A DNA stretch of 64,000 nucleotides, from NCBI GenBank assembly GCA_902613595.1, contig CACMHY010000001.1, forward strand, positions 372,001 through 436,000. The letters are read 5' to 3'. The translations under genes were made by a program, and so were the position numbers. Source of the stretch: an uncultured Bacteroidota bacterium. Its GTDB lineage: Bacteria; Bacteroidota; Bacteroidia; Flavobacteriales; Flavobacteriaceae. Below, piece after piece: positions 20,688 through 30,944 of this stretch. The notes beneath the pieces are model-generated. The model was not told the DNA's origin. It worked only from the letters and a program-made list of their open reading frames with translations, and searched no databases. Positions within the stretch are counted from its first letter, which is position 1. Every line of letters starts with the position of its first letter.

Positions 20688-20715
20688 AAACAATTTATTC
20701 CGGTTTTTATTGTTT
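20688..20715. promoter_or_regulatory. 28-bp interrupted dyad AAACAAT-TTATT-CCGG-TTTTT-ATTGTTT upstream of the Lrp-family gene
   Basis: Outer 7-bp arms are perfect inverted repeats centred exactly on CCGG, 37 bp before the start codon. Confidence 0.45.
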
Positions 20716-20752
20716 AAATTTTTAAAATAATTTAAATAAATAACAACTCGGA

Positions 20753-21223
20753 ATGAAACTAGTTGAAAAAAAAGCTTTACTTGATGGAATAGATAAAATT
20801 ATTATAAGGTACCTATTAGAAGAGGCTCGTACTCCAATTCAAATTTTAGCTAAAGCGTGTGGCATTTCAGGAGCAGCAATACATCAAAGATTAAAAAAAC
20901 TTGAAAATACAGGGGTAATATCTGGGTCTCAAATAATTTTAAATCCCAAGGTTTTAGGTTTTAATACAATTGCATTCATTGGTATATATCTTGATAAAGC
21001 AATACGTAATCCAGAAGCAGTACAACAACTTAAAAATATACCTGAAGTTGTTGAGTGTCACTATACAACTGGAAACTGGAGCATATTTGTAAAACTATTG
21101 TGTAGAGACAACGAACACTTGATGCAACTATTAAATAAAAACATACAATCTATTGAGGGAGTTTCTAGGACGGAAACTTTTATCTCTTTACAAGAACAGA
21201 TTAGTCGCCAGGTAATTTTTTGA
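20753..21223 (+). CDS. Lrp/AsnC family transcriptional regulator
   Basis: N-terminal HTH (IQILAKACGISGAAIHQRLKKLENTGVI) plus a RAM-like domain. Confidence 0.93.
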   Translation: MKLVEKKALLDGIDKIIIRYLLEEARTPIQILAKACGISGAAIHQRLKKLENTGVISGSQIILNPKVLGFNTIAFIGIYLDKAIRNPEAVQQLKNIPEVVECHYTTGNWSIFVKLLCRDNEHLMQLLNKNIQSIEGVSRTETFISLQEQISRQVIF

Positions 21224-21262
21224 ATTAATCTAAAAAGCTATAAAAAATGGATTTGTGAGTTA

Positions 21263-23950
21263 TTAGTGAACTATATTAATAATTTTATTTTGAATAATTA
21301 CCCATCTTTTAGGCGAAGAACCTTTTAGATAATGTTCTGTTCTAGTATCGCCAAGTACAGCCTCTTTAATTTCAGAATCATCTAAATTTAAGGAAAGGCT
21401 TATATTAAATCTTAATTTACCGTTAAATGATACTGGATAGTTTTTTATTTCTTCAATTAAATAAGATTCATTTACTTCAGGAAAAGGCTCATATGTAATA
21501 GTATTTTTGTGTCCTAAACTCTCCCAAATTTCCTCAGCTATATGGGGAGCAAATGGATATAATATTTGGGTTAGTGATGATAATACTTTTCTGCTCTTAC
21601 AATTTAAATTAGTTAATTCATTTACACAAATCATTAGAGCACTTACACATGTATTAAAAGAAAATTTTTCAATATCACTAGCTATTTTTTTTATTGTGCT
21701 ATGTAGTATTTTTAATTCATTTTTATTAGGCTCTATATCCGTAACTATCCAATCATCATTTCTATAGAATAGACGCCAATATTTTTTTAAAAAGCTATGG
21801 ACTCCGGATATCCCTGAAGTATTCCAAGGTTTGGCTTGTTCAATAGGGCCAAGGAAGATTTCGTACATTCGCAGGGTATCAGCACCATACTGCTGACATA
21901 TCTCATCAGGATTAACTACATTGAACTTCGATTTCGACATTTTTTCAATATCCCTTGAAACATAAAATGATTCGCCTTTTATAAAATTTACATCGTTAAA
22001 TTCAGGATTATTTTGTTTTAATCTCTCAATATTTAATTTATTTTTTTCATCGACAAAGGATATGTCAACATGAATTTTTTGTGTCTCCTCGTCCTTAATC
22101 ATTTCAAATGAAATGAAATCATTAGTGTTTTTAATTCTATGGGCAAAAGCACTATTACCTAAAATCATTCCTTGATTAACAAGCTTTTTAAATGGTTCAG
22201 TAGTACTGACATAATTTAAGTCAAATAGAACTTTATGCCAAAACCTTGCATACAACAAATGAAGAACGGCATGTTCTGCACCTCCAATGTACAGATCGAC
22301 TGGCATCCAATATTTGATTAGATCTTTATTTGCAAACTCATTATTATTATCGGGATCAATAAATCTTAAAAAATACCAACATGATCCAGCCCATTGTGGC
22401 ATCGTATTCGTCTCTCTCAAATATTTTTTACCATTAATTGAAATGTTAACCCAATCATTATTCCTTGCCAATGGAGACAAACCATCATTTGTTGGTAAAT
22501 AGCTTTCAACTTCAGGTAATTCAAGAGGCAAATGATCAAATTCAAGGGCTTTCTTTTTATTTCCATCGTAAATTATTGGAATTGGCTCACCCCAATATCT
22601 TTGACGTGTAAAGATCCAATCTCTTAATTTATAATTGGTCGTTTTAGTTCCTTTATTTTTACTTTCTAACTTTTCAACTACAATGGATTTGAATTCTATG
22701 TTATCAATTCCGTCATATTCTCCACAATTAATTATAGACCCATTTCCAGTGTAACACTCATCTGAGTTGCCACCATCAATTACTTTAATTATTTTAAGAT
22801 TAAATTTTTTTGCAAACTCATAATCTCTTTCATCATGTGCAGGCACTGCCATTATAGCACCAGTCCCGTACGAAAAAAGAACATAATCAGATATCCATAC
22901 AGGGATTTTTTCATTTGAAATAGGATTTAAGGCAAAAGATCCAGTGAAAACACCAGTTTTATTTTTTTCATTCTCTTGCCTCTCTAAATCACTTTTTTTT
23001 GAAGCCTGCTCAATGTATTCACTTATTGATTTTCTATATTCATCTGTGGTAATTTGATTTATCAAAGGATGTTCAGGTGCTAATACTAAATATGTAGCAC
23101 CAAAAATTGTATCTGGCCTAGTTGTAAATACTTCAATAAAATTATTATCTATTGAAAACTTTATTTCAGCTCCCTCAGACTTTCCAATCCAGTTTTTTTG
23201 AGATAATTTTACAGATTCAGGCCAATCTAATTCAAATAAATCATCAAGTAATCTATCTGCATAATCTGTTATTCTCATGACCCATTGTTTCATTGGTCTC
23301 TTAATGACAGGGAATCCCCCTCTCTCACTTAAACCACCAATAACCTCTTCATTTGCAAGTACAGTTCCCAGCTCCTCACACCAATTAACATCAATAGTGT
23401 CAACATACGCTAGTCTTTTAGAATCTATAAAAGACTCTATTTCTTTTTCATTCAGGTCTTTTGGAATTTTTAATTGTTCTATGGGCTGTGCCTTTTTAAG
23501 GCCGTGATCATAATAGCTGTTGAATAATTTTAAAAAAATCCACTGAGTCCAACGATAATAATTGCTGTCACTTGTTTTAATTTCTCTATCCCAATCGAAT
23601 GATAAACCTAATTTATTTAATTGATCTTTAAATCTAACAACATTTTGTTCTGTAGTTTTTTTCGGGTGTTGTCCTGTTTTGACAGCATATTGCTCAGCAG
23701 GTAATCCAAATGAATCAAAACCCATAGGATGAAGAACATTAAGACCTTTACATCTCTTGAATCTAGATACTATATCAGATGCTATATAACCTAGTGGATG
23801 ACCCACATGAAGCCCAGAACCTGAAGGATATGGGAACATATCTAGCACGTAATATTTAGGTTTTTCTGAATTATTATCAGCTTTAAAAGTTTTATTGTCA
23901 AGCCAATACTTCTGCCATTTTTTTTCAATATTTTTAAAATCGTATTTCAA
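21263..23950 (-). CDS. leuS: Leucyl-tRNA synthetase
   Basis: MFPYPSGSGLHVGHPLGY HIGH region; MSKSKFNVVNPDE KMSKS; editing domain TTRPDTIFGATY. Confidence 0.97.
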   Translation of the reverse strand: MKYDFKNIEKKWQKYWLDNKTFKADNNSEKPKYYVLDMFPYPSGSGLHVGHPLGYIASDIVSRFKRCKGLNVLHPMGFDSFGLPAEQYAVKTGQHPKKTTEQNVVRFKDQLNKLGLSFDWDREIKTSDSNYYRWTQWIFLKLFNSYYDHGLKKAQPIEQLKIPKDLNEKEIESFIDSKRLAYVDTIDVNWCEELGTVLANEEVIGGLSERGGFPVIKRPMKQWVMRITDYADRLLDDLFELDWPESVKLSQKNWIGKSEGAEIKFSIDNNFIEVFTTRPDTIFGATYLVLAPEHPLINQITTDEYRKSISEYIEQASKKSDLERQENEKNKTGVFTGSFALNPISNEKIPVWISDYVLFSYGTGAIMAVPAHDERDYEFAKKFNLKIIKVIDGGNSDECYTGNGSIINCGEYDGIDNIEFKSIVVEKLESKNKGTKTTNYKLRDWIFTRQRYWGEPIPIIYDGNKKKALEFDHLPLELPEVESYLPTNDGLSPLARNNDWVNISINGKKYLRETNTMPQWAGSCWYFLRFIDPDNNNEFANKDLIKYWMPVDLYIGGAEHAVLHLLYARFWHKVLFDLNYVSTTEPFKKLVNQGMILGNSAFAHRIKNTNDFISFEMIKDEETQKIHVDISFVDEKNKLNIERLKQNNPEFNDVNFIKGESFYVSRDIEKMSKSKFNVVNPDEICQQYGADTLRMYEIFLGPIEQAKPWNTSGISGVHSFLKKYWRLFYRNDDWIVTDIEPNKNELKILHSTIKKIASDIEKFSFNTCVSALMICVNELTNLNCKSRKVLSSLTQILYPFAPHIAEEIWESLGHKNTITYEPFPEVNESYLIEEIKNYPVSFNGKLRFNISLSLNLDDSEIKEAVLGDTRTEHYLKGSSPKRWVIIQNKIINIVH

Positions 23951-24077
23951 GTGAGTCTAATTTGATTTATTAAAAAAGTTAAAATTACATTTATTGCTTG
24001 AATGTCAAAAAGAGTAAAGAAAATTTTATGAGTAATCAATAATTACTTTTCTTTTATATTTTTACTGAAAAATAAAT

Positions 24078-24956
24078 GTGTCAAAAAAAAGTCAAGAAAA
24101 ATTTCAAAATAGAAGAGTACTAAATAGTTATTTTTCTGTTATAATTAGTATAACGTTTGTTCTTTTTCTTTTGGGCATACTTGGGTTATTTGTTTTGAAT
24201 TATAGAAGCATTACTTCACATTTTAAAGAGCAAATTTCCATGAACGTTTATTTAAAAAATAACGCAAAAGAAATAGAGATTACACAATTACAGAAGAAAA
24301 TTTTACTCAATCCTGCAACTAAAAAAGTTAATTATATCTCAAAAGAAGAGGCTGCAAAATCGTATGTTAATGAAATCGGAGAAGATTTCATAAGTTTTTT
24401 AGGTTACAACCCTCTCCTAGATGTTATTGATATTTTTTTCAATGCAAGCTATGTGAATGACTTGACTCTTTCCTCAACTAAAACAGATATTGAAAATTTT
24501 GATTTTGTTGATGAAGTTGTTTATGATAAGCCATTGTTAGAACTTTTAGAAAAAAATATTCAAAAAATCACTTTCTCTTTATTGTTTTTTGCTTCACTGT
24601 TTGTAATTATTGCCCTTCTGTTAATTAATAGTTCTATAAGACTCTCAATTTACTCGAAACGGTTTGTGATAAAAACTATGCAACTAGTGGGAGCAAAAAA
24701 ATCCTTTATCAGGATGCCTTTCATATTAAATAATATGTTGTTAGGACTTATAAGCTCATTAATTTCTCTTAGTGGATTGAGTTATCTAGTATTTGAAATT
24801 GATAAACTATTTCCAGAATTAAAAATTTTAAATCAAACTTATGAATTAGTATCTGTTTACTCAATAGTTTTAATTTTTGGAATTATAATTTCAGGTCTTA
24901 GTACTTTCTTTGCAACTCAGCGTTATTTAAATCTAAAAACAAATGCCAACTATTAG
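24078..24956 (+). CDS. ftsX: Cell division permease FtsX (GTG start)
   Basis: FtsX topology; ISKEEAAKSYVNEIGEDFISFLGYNPL; KTMQLVGAKKSFIRMPF. Confidence 0.92.
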   Translation: MSKKSQEKFQNRRVLNSYFSVIISITFVLFLLGILGLFVLNYRSITSHFKEQISMNVYLKNNAKEIEITQLQKKILLNPATKKVNYISKEEAAKSYVNEIGEDFISFLGYNPLLDVIDIFFNASYVNDLTLSSTKTDIENFDFVDEVVYDKPLLELLEKNIQKITFSLLFFASLFVIIALLLINSSIRLSIYSKRFVIKTMQLVGAKKSFIRMPFILNNMLLGLISSLISLSGLSYLVFEIDKLFPELKILNQTYELVSVYSIVLIFGIIISGLSTFFATQRYLNLKTNANY

Positions 24957-24958
24957 AT

Positions 24959-25210
24959 GTGGAAATGAAAAAAAAATACTCGAAAAAAAAATTTTTGTTT
25001 GGAAAAAGTAATTACATTTTCTTATTCATTTCCTTATTAATTGTTTCTATTGGTTTTATTTTAATGAGTGGTGGAGGAAGCAGTGATCCAAACTTTTTCA
25101 ACGATGAAATTTTTAGCTTCAGAAGAATTAGATTAGCTCCAACTATTATTATAATTGGTTTTGGAGTTGCAATTCTTTCAATTTTTATTAATCTAGATCA
25201 TAAAGAATGA
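24959..25210 (+). CDS. DUF3098-type two-TM protein
   Basis: ILMSGGGSSDPNFFNDEIFSFRRIRLAPTIIIIGF; between ftsX and uppP. Confidence 0.85.
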   Translation: MEMKKKYSKKKFLFGKSNYIFLFISLLIVSIGFILMSGGGSSDPNFFNDEIFSFRRIRLAPTIIIIGFGVAILSIFINLDHKE

Positions 25211-25998
25211 GTAATCTTGAAGTGATTATTTTAGGATTAATTCAAGGCCTCACTGAGTTTTTACCAATTTCCTCAAGTGGCCATTTAGAAATTGGAAAAG
25301 TATTGTTAGGTAATAATTACCAAGCTTATGACAGCTTGTTATTAACACTTGTATTACACCTTGGAACAGCATTAAGCACAATATTTGTGTTTAAGAAAGA
25401 AATATTTGAAATACTATCTTCATTGTTTAAATTGAAGGTTGATTATAATACTCTTTTTGTATTAAAAATTATAGTTTCTATGATTCCAACAGTTACAATA
25501 GGGATTGCATTTCAGCAAAAAATCAAAATTTTATTTTCTAACAATTTAATCTTGGTTGGAATTATGTTTTTAATTACGGCATTAATACTTTATGTCGCGG
25601 GTGGTGTTAAGAATAATACTAAAATGGTAAGTATTAAAAATGCTTTTATTTTAGGTATAATTCAAGCAATTGCTATTTTACCAGGAATATCACGAAGTGG
25701 TTCAACAATTAGTATGGCCTTGATTCTCGGAATAGATAGAGAGAAAGCCGCTAAATTCTCATTTTTAATGGTACTCCCGATAATATTTGGAAGCACATTA
25801 AAAATATTTTTTGATGTTAAAAAAACCTCTTTAGATATTGATTATTTATCACTATGTTTAGGATTTTTTACAGCTTTCATAAGTGGTGTTTTTGCGTGCA
25901 AATGGATGGTTACTCTGGTTAGGAAAAGCAAATTAATAAACTTCAGTTACTACTGCATATTTGTCGGTATTATTTCTATCTTTTATGGACTTTTTTAA
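25207..25998 (+). CDS. uppP: Undecaprenyl-diphosphatase
   Basis: GLIQGLTEFLPISSSGHLEI; ILPGISRSGSTIS. Confidence 0.96.
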   Translation: MSNLEVIILGLIQGLTEFLPISSSGHLEIGKVLLGNNYQAYDSLLLTLVLHLGTALSTIFVFKKEIFEILSSLFKLKVDYNTLFVLKIIVSMIPTVTIGIAFQQKIKILFSNNLILVGIMFLITALILYVAGGVKNNTKMVSIKNAFILGIIQAIAILPGISRSGSTISMALILGIDREKAAKFSFLMVLPIIFGSTLKIFFDVKKTSLDIDYLSLCLGFFTAFISGVFACKWMVTLVRKSKLINFSYYCIFVGIISIFYGLF

Positions 25999-26722
25999 GC
26001 AAAAATTTAATTCTAATAGCATTAAAGAGGGGCAACTTTTTTTAATTAACAAGCCAATTGGCTGGACTTCATTTCAGGTAGTCAATAAAATGCGTTGGTA
26101 TTTAAAAAATCTAACCGGCCTAAAAAAAATAAAAATTGGGCATGCAGGAACTTTAGACCCGCTCGCATGTGGACTATTAATCGTTTGTACAGGTAAAAAG
26201 ACTAAATCCATTCACCTATATCAAAACGAAATGAAAACTTATTTAGGTACTTTTACTCTAGGCGCAACAACACCATCATATGATTTGGAAACTGAAATTG
26301 ATAATATTTTTGAAACTAATCATATTAAAAATGACTTAATAGAGGAAACAGCACGAACATTTGTTGGTGATATAAATCAAATTCCACCTATTTATTCTGC
26401 AATTAAAATCAATGGAAAAAGACTTTATGATTATGCAAGAAACGATGAATCAGCAGAAATTAAATCACGTAAAGTCTATGTATCAAAATTTGAAATAAGA
26501 AACATTAATCTACCAAAGGTCGATTTTTTAATTTCATGTAGCAAAGGGACATATATTAGAAGTATAGCGCATGATTTTGGACAAAAACTTTCTTCCGGGG
26601 CTTACCTTTCATCTTTAAAACGTATCCAGATTGGAGAGAAAACGCTTGATGATGCCTACTCGATGAAAAGTGTGACAAAAAAGTATTCTGAAAAAAATAT
26701 AAAAAGTGTAAAAGTTGATTAA
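25985..26722 (+). CDS. truB: tRNA pseudouridine(55) synthase
   Basis: INKPIGWTSFQVVNK, GHAGTLDPLACGLL; internal ATG at 25985 preferred over the track start 25961. Confidence 0.95.
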   Translation: MDFFKQKFNSNSIKEGQLFLINKPIGWTSFQVVNKMRWYLKNLTGLKKIKIGHAGTLDPLACGLLIVCTGKKTKSIHLYQNEMKTYLGTFTLGATTPSYDLETEIDNIFETNHIKNDLIEETARTFVGDINQIPPIYSAIKINGKRLYDYARNDESAEIKSRKVYVSKFEIRNINLPKVDFLISCSKGTYIRSIAHDFGQKLSSGAYLSSLKRIQIGEKTLDDAYSMKSVTKKYSEKNIKSVKVD

Positions 26723-26739
26723 TTGAAACTTATTATATT

Positions 26740-27711
26740 GTGTATATGGCTATTCCAAACCAATTTGAACAAAAAAAATCTAAACAAAGTTTAGAACTTT
26801 CAAATCAGATTCAAGAGCTTAAAAAGAAAAAAAATGCCGTAATACTTGCTCATTATTATCAAGATGATTCAATACAGGAGATTGCAGATTTTTTGGGAGA
26901 TAGTTTATACCTTGCTCAGCAGGCAGCAAGAGTTAAAGAGGATATAATTGTTTTTGCAGGAGTACATTTTATGGCAGAAACAGCAAAAATTATAAACCCA
27001 GAAAAAAAAGTGCTTCTTCCTGACTTAAAAGCTGGTTGCTCTTTGGCTGATTCTTGCTCTCCAAATGATTTTGCAATATTTAAAGCTAAATACCCTGACG
27101 CCGTTGTAGTTTCATATATAAACTGTTCAGCTGAAATCAAAACTTTAAGTGATCTTGTTTGCACATCAACTAATGCAAAAAAAATTATTGAAAGCATTCC
27201 TTTAAAAAAAGAAATTATTTTTGCGCCGGATAAAAATTTAGGAGCTTATTTGAGTAAAGAAACTGGAAGAAAAATGATCTTATGGGAAGGTTCTTGTGTA
27301 GTTCATGAAGCATTTTCGTTTGATAAAATTTTAGATTTAATCAAAAAATATCCTAATGCAAAATTCATAGCTCACCCAGAGAGTAAATCAACTATTTTAG
27401 AAATTGCAAATTTTATAGGAAGTACATCTGCTTTATTAAATTTTGTGCAAAATGATAATGCTTCCCAGTATATTGTTGCTACTGAGGTAGGTATTCTTCA
27501 TCAGATGCAGAAGTACTGTCCTGAAAAAATATTTATTCCAGCACCAATCGATGATGACACTTGTGCCTGCAGTGAATGTGCATATATGAAAATGAACACT
27601 CTTGAAAAGTTATATAATTGCCTAGCTTTTGAAAAGCCTGAAATTAAAATGAATACTGATATTATAAATGCAGCTCAAATTCCAATAAAAAGAATGATTG
27701 AATTAAGTTAG
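26740..27711 (+). CDS. nadA: Quinolinate synthase A
   Basis: AVILAHYYQDDSIQEIADFLGDSLYLAQQAA; CSLADSC; conserved late Cys cluster DDDTCACSECAYM. Confidence 0.95.
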   Translation: MYMAIPNQFEQKKSKQSLELSNQIQELKKKKNAVILAHYYQDDSIQEIADFLGDSLYLAQQAARVKEDIIVFAGVHFMAETAKIINPEKKVLLPDLKAGCSLADSCSPNDFAIFKAKYPDAVVVSYINCSAEIKTLSDLVCTSTNAKKIIESIPLKKEIIFAPDKNLGAYLSKETGRKMILWEGSCVVHEAFSFDKILDLIKKYPNAKFIAHPESKSTILEIANFIGSTSALLNFVQNDNASQYIVATEVGILHQMQKYCPEKIFIPAPIDDDTCACSECAYMKMNTLEKLYNCLAFEKPEIKMNTDIINAAQIPIKRMIELS

Positions 27712-27713
27712 TT

Positions 27714-29300
27714 ATGTTGAATGACCTTCTTGTTATAGGTACTGGAATTTCAGGTTTGACATTTGCAATAAAAGCAGCAGAACAAAACCCAAAGCTTAAT
27801 ATCACAATAATATCTAAAGGAAATATAAGTGAGGGAAATACTCGATATGCACAAGGAGGAATTGCTGTTGTAAGAAACCTACAGGATGACTCGATAGAAA
27901 AACATATTCAAGACACAATTATTGCAGGTGATGGTGAATGTGATAGTCGTGTTGTTAAATTTGTTGTTGAAGAAGCTAATTCAAGACTAAATGAGTTAAT
28001 AAATTGGGGTGCTGAATTCGACATGAATAAAGAGAAACTTGATCTAGGAATAGAAGGTGGGCATTCAGAAAAAAGAATAGTTCATTATAAAGATCAAACA
28101 GGAAAACAAATCCAAGATGTTTTATCAACCAAAATAAAAAGTTTTCCAAATATTAATCTTCTAGAGAATCACACTTTAGTAGATTTAATAACTGATCACC
28201 ATTCTATAGAAAAAAAAGGGAGGTGTTATGGAGCATATGTAATTTCACAAGAAAAAGAAGAAATTATCAAAATATGCTCCAAAATAACGGTTCTCTCAAC
28301 CGGAGGAGCTGGAAGTTTATATGCACATACTACAAATCCTAGTACTGCTACTGGTGACGGTCTCGGAGCTGCTTACCGCGCAAAAGTAAGGATGGACCAT
28401 TTAGCCTATGTCCAATTTCATCCAACTGCCCTTAAAAATAAAGTAAATGAAAATGTTTTTTTAATAACTGAAGCAGTTAGGGGTGCAGGAGGTATTCTAT
28501 TAAACAGTAAGAGAGAAAGGTTTATGTTAAAAATAGACAGAAGAGCTGAACTTGCTTCAAGGGACATTGTTGCACGTAGTATACACAAACAGATACAAGA
28601 GCAAACGCAAGATTATGTTTGGCTTGATGGTTCAAAAATATCAATAGATGTGTGGAAATCAAATTTTCCTACTATTTATAGAACTTGTATTTCTCAAGGA
28701 ATCATATTACCAAAAGACTTAATACCTGTAGTTCCTGCGGCGCATTATTTTTGTGGAGGGATAAAAGTGAACGAACATAGTGAATCAGAATTAAAAGGTC
28801 TTTACGCTGTAGGGGAATGTAGTTATACCGGCCTTCATGGGGCAAATCGTCTAGCCTCAAATTCTCTTTTAGAAGCATTGGTATTTTCGCATAGAGCAGC
28901 TATGCACTCAATTGATGCTCTTAAAAAGCCTTTACCTGGACAACATTTTTATAATTCACTTCCGCCCTGGAACGGAGAAGGATATTCGAAAAGTGATACT
29001 TTAAGTGATGTCAAGAAATTACGAATAGAACTTCAAAAGAATATGACTCAGCACGTTGGGATTTTTAAAACACATGAGGGTTTAAATTTAGCTGAAGATC
29101 AAATAAACAAAATCTACATAAAAGTTAGTAAACTTTATAATAAGAAAAAATTAACTTATGGTTTGAGTGAATTAAGAAATATGGTTAGTGTTTCTTATTT
29201 GCTAATAAAGCAGGCTCAGCAGATTAAAAAAAATAGAGGAGTTTTCTATATTCAAAATTATGATAAAGAATTTTATAAAACGCTACAAAAATCAACTTAA
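27714..29300 (+). CDS. nadB: L-aspartate oxidase
   Basis: LVIGTGISGLTFAIKAAE; NTRYAQGGIAVV; EGGHSEKRIVH; GLHGANRLASNSLLEALV. Confidence 0.96.
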   Translation: MLNDLLVIGTGISGLTFAIKAAEQNPKLNITIISKGNISEGNTRYAQGGIAVVRNLQDDSIEKHIQDTIIAGDGECDSRVVKFVVEEANSRLNELINWGAEFDMNKEKLDLGIEGGHSEKRIVHYKDQTGKQIQDVLSTKIKSFPNINLLENHTLVDLITDHHSIEKKGRCYGAYVISQEKEEIIKICSKITVLSTGGAGSLYAHTTNPSTATGDGLGAAYRAKVRMDHLAYVQFHPTALKNKVNENVFLITEAVRGAGGILLNSKRERFMLKIDRRAELASRDIVARSIHKQIQEQTQDYVWLDGSKISIDVWKSNFPTIYRTCISQGIILPKDLIPVVPAAHYFCGGIKVNEHSESELKGLYAVGECSYTGLHGANRLASNSLLEALVFSHRAAMHSIDALKKPLPGQHFYNSLPPWNGEGYSKSDTLSDVKKLRIELQKNMTQHVGIFKTHEGLNLAEDQINKIYIKVSKLYNKKKLTYGLSELRNMVSVSYLLIKQAQQIKKNRGVFYIQNYDKEFYKTLQKST

Positions 29301-30129
29301 TTTCTTTATTGAAAATGCATTAAATGAAGATATTGGAGTTGGTGATCATACAAGTTTGTCATGCATAGATGCCAGAATGAAAAGCTCAGCAAAGCTAGTA
29401 GTTAAACAGTCTGGATACATAGCAGGAGTTGCTCTTTCTAAATTGATTTTTGAACACTATGATCCAAGACTTAAAGTTGAAACAATAATTAAAGATGGGC
29501 ACAAAATCAGAAAAGGAGATATTGCTTTTAAAGTTCATGGTTCAACTCTTTCTATACTTTCGACGGAAAGGCTAGTTCTCAACACGATTCAAAGGATGAG
29601 CAGTATCGCAAGTTTAACAAAAGGTTTAAATAAGATGATTAGTCACACTAACTGTAAAATTCTAGACACGAGAAAAACAACACCTAATTTTAGGTATGCT
29701 GAAAAATTGGCTGTTATGATTGGTGGCGGAACCAATCATAGAATGGGACTTTTTGATGCAATATTAATTAAGGATAATCATATCGATTATTGTGGTGGTG
29801 TTAAAAATACTTTAACTAAAACTGAAAATTATCTTAAAAAAATTAACAAGGAACTTGATGTTATTGTAGAATGTAGAAACCAAAAAGAAATAGATTCAGC
29901 TCTTAATTTTAATTTTGTTAATAGAATATTATTAGATAACTATAATCCTTCAGAATTATCTAAAGCCATATCATCAATCAATGGAAGAAAGTCAACGGAA
30001 GCTTCGGGGAGAATAGGGAAAAATAATATTATAGAATATGCAGAAACAGGTGTTGACTTCATTTCAATCGGCGAATTGACAAATAATCTAAAAAGCATTG
30101 ACATGAGTTTAAAAGCCATGGTTAACTAA
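29260..30129 (+). CDS. nadC: Nicotinate-nucleotide pyrophosphorylase (carboxylating)
   Basis: ALNEDIGVGDHTSLSC; NTIQRMSSIASLT; DTRKTTPNFRYAEKLAVMIGGGTNHRMGLFD. Confidence 0.95.
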   Translation: MIKNFIKRYKNQLNFFIENALNEDIGVGDHTSLSCIDARMKSSAKLVVKQSGYIAGVALSKLIFEHYDPRLKVETIIKDGHKIRKGDIAFKVHGSTLSILSTERLVLNTIQRMSSIASLTKGLNKMISHTNCKILDTRKTTPNFRYAEKLAVMIGGGTNHRMGLFDAILIKDNHIDYCGGVKNTLTKTENYLKKINKELDVIVECRNQKEIDSALNFNFVNRILLDNYNPSELSKAISSINGRKSTEASGRIGKNNIIEYAETGVDFISIGELTNNLKSIDMSLKAMVN

Positions 30130-30148
30130 AAATTTTATTTCAATCTAG

Positions 30149-30162
30149 TCTTTTGTAAAAGA
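30149..30162 (+). terminator. Weak hairpin TCTTTT-GT-AAAAGA between nadC and pyrH
   Basis: Short self-complementary A/T-rich stem 19 bp after the nadC stop. No long T tract follows. Confidence 0.25.
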
Positions 30163-30201
30163 TTGTATTTAACAATTGTAATAAATTTCTTGTTTAATCT
30201 C

Positions 30202-30209
30202 TATATTTG
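30202..30209 (+). promoter_or_regulatory. Bacteroidetes-type -7 element TATATTTG upstream of pyrH
   Basis: Matches TAnnTTTG, with a TTG at 30176-30178 (23 bp spacing). Confidence 0.55.
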
Positions 30210-30226
30210 TTAGAACTGTTTTCTAA

Positions 30227-30934
30227 ATGAAATACCATAGAATTTTACTAAAATTAAGTGGTGAAGCACTCATGGGTAATCAAAGCCATGGTATTGACCC
30301 AAAGCGCATTGACAAATATGCTAAAGAAATAAAAAAAGTTTTTGATAAAGGGACTGAAGTTGCAATAGTAATAGGCGGGGGTAATATATTTCGAGGAGTT
30401 TCAGGATCTAGTAAAGGTATGGATCGTGTTCAAGCAGACTACATGGGAATGCTTGCTACAGTAATTAATGGATTGGCCCTGCAAGGTGCTCTTGAAAATA
30501 ATAATCTTCCTACCCGCTTACAAACCGCCATAAAAATCGAGGCAATCGCTGAACCTTTCATTAAAAGAAAAGCAACTCGGCATTTAGAAAAAGGAAGGGT
30601 TGTTATTTTCGGTTCAGGAACAGGAAATCCATTTTTTACTACAGACTCTGCTGCAGTTTTAAGAGCTGTCGAAATTAATGCAGATGTCATTCTAAAAGGA
30701 ACAAGAGTAGATGGAATTTACAATGATGATCCAGAAAAAAATATTGAGGCAACAAAGTTTGAAAATTTATCTTTTGATGAAGTTTTGAAAAAAGGAATTA
30801 AAGTGATGGATACAACAGCATTTACTCTTAGCCAAGAAAATAAATTACCTATAATTGTTTTTGATATTAATACTCCTGATAATCTATATAAAGTGGTAAA
30901 AGGAGAAAATATTGGCACAAGAGTAAACTTATAA
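30227..30934 (+). CDS. pyrH: UMP kinase
   Basis: [39 protein letters not shown]. Confidence 0.97.
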   Translation: MKYHRILLKLSGEALMGNQSHGIDPKRIDKYAKEIKKVFDKGTEVAIVIGGGNIFRGVSGSSKGMDRVQADYMGMLATVINGLALQGALENNNLPTRLQTAIKIEAIAEPFIKRKATRHLEKGRVVIFGSGTGNPFFTTDSAAVLRAVEINADVILKGTRVDGIYNDDPEKNIEATKFENLSFDEVLKKGIKVMDTTAFTLSQENKLPIIVFDINTPDNLYKVVKGENIGTRVNL

Positions 30935-30944
30935 ATTTTATCAA

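Noticed and set aside
24028-24044. Inverted repeat AGTAAT-CAATA-ATTACT before ftsX
   Set aside because: Six-bp A/T-rich arms are expected by chance at this base composition.
26916-27197. 93-aa minus-strand ORF inside nadA
   Set aside because: Shadow ORF of a well-conserved gene. The same applies to 30439-30690, 30718-31002, 31085-31396, 36512-36778 and the many short ORFs opposite leuS, sucA, odhB, exbB, fadB, fadA and the fucosidases.
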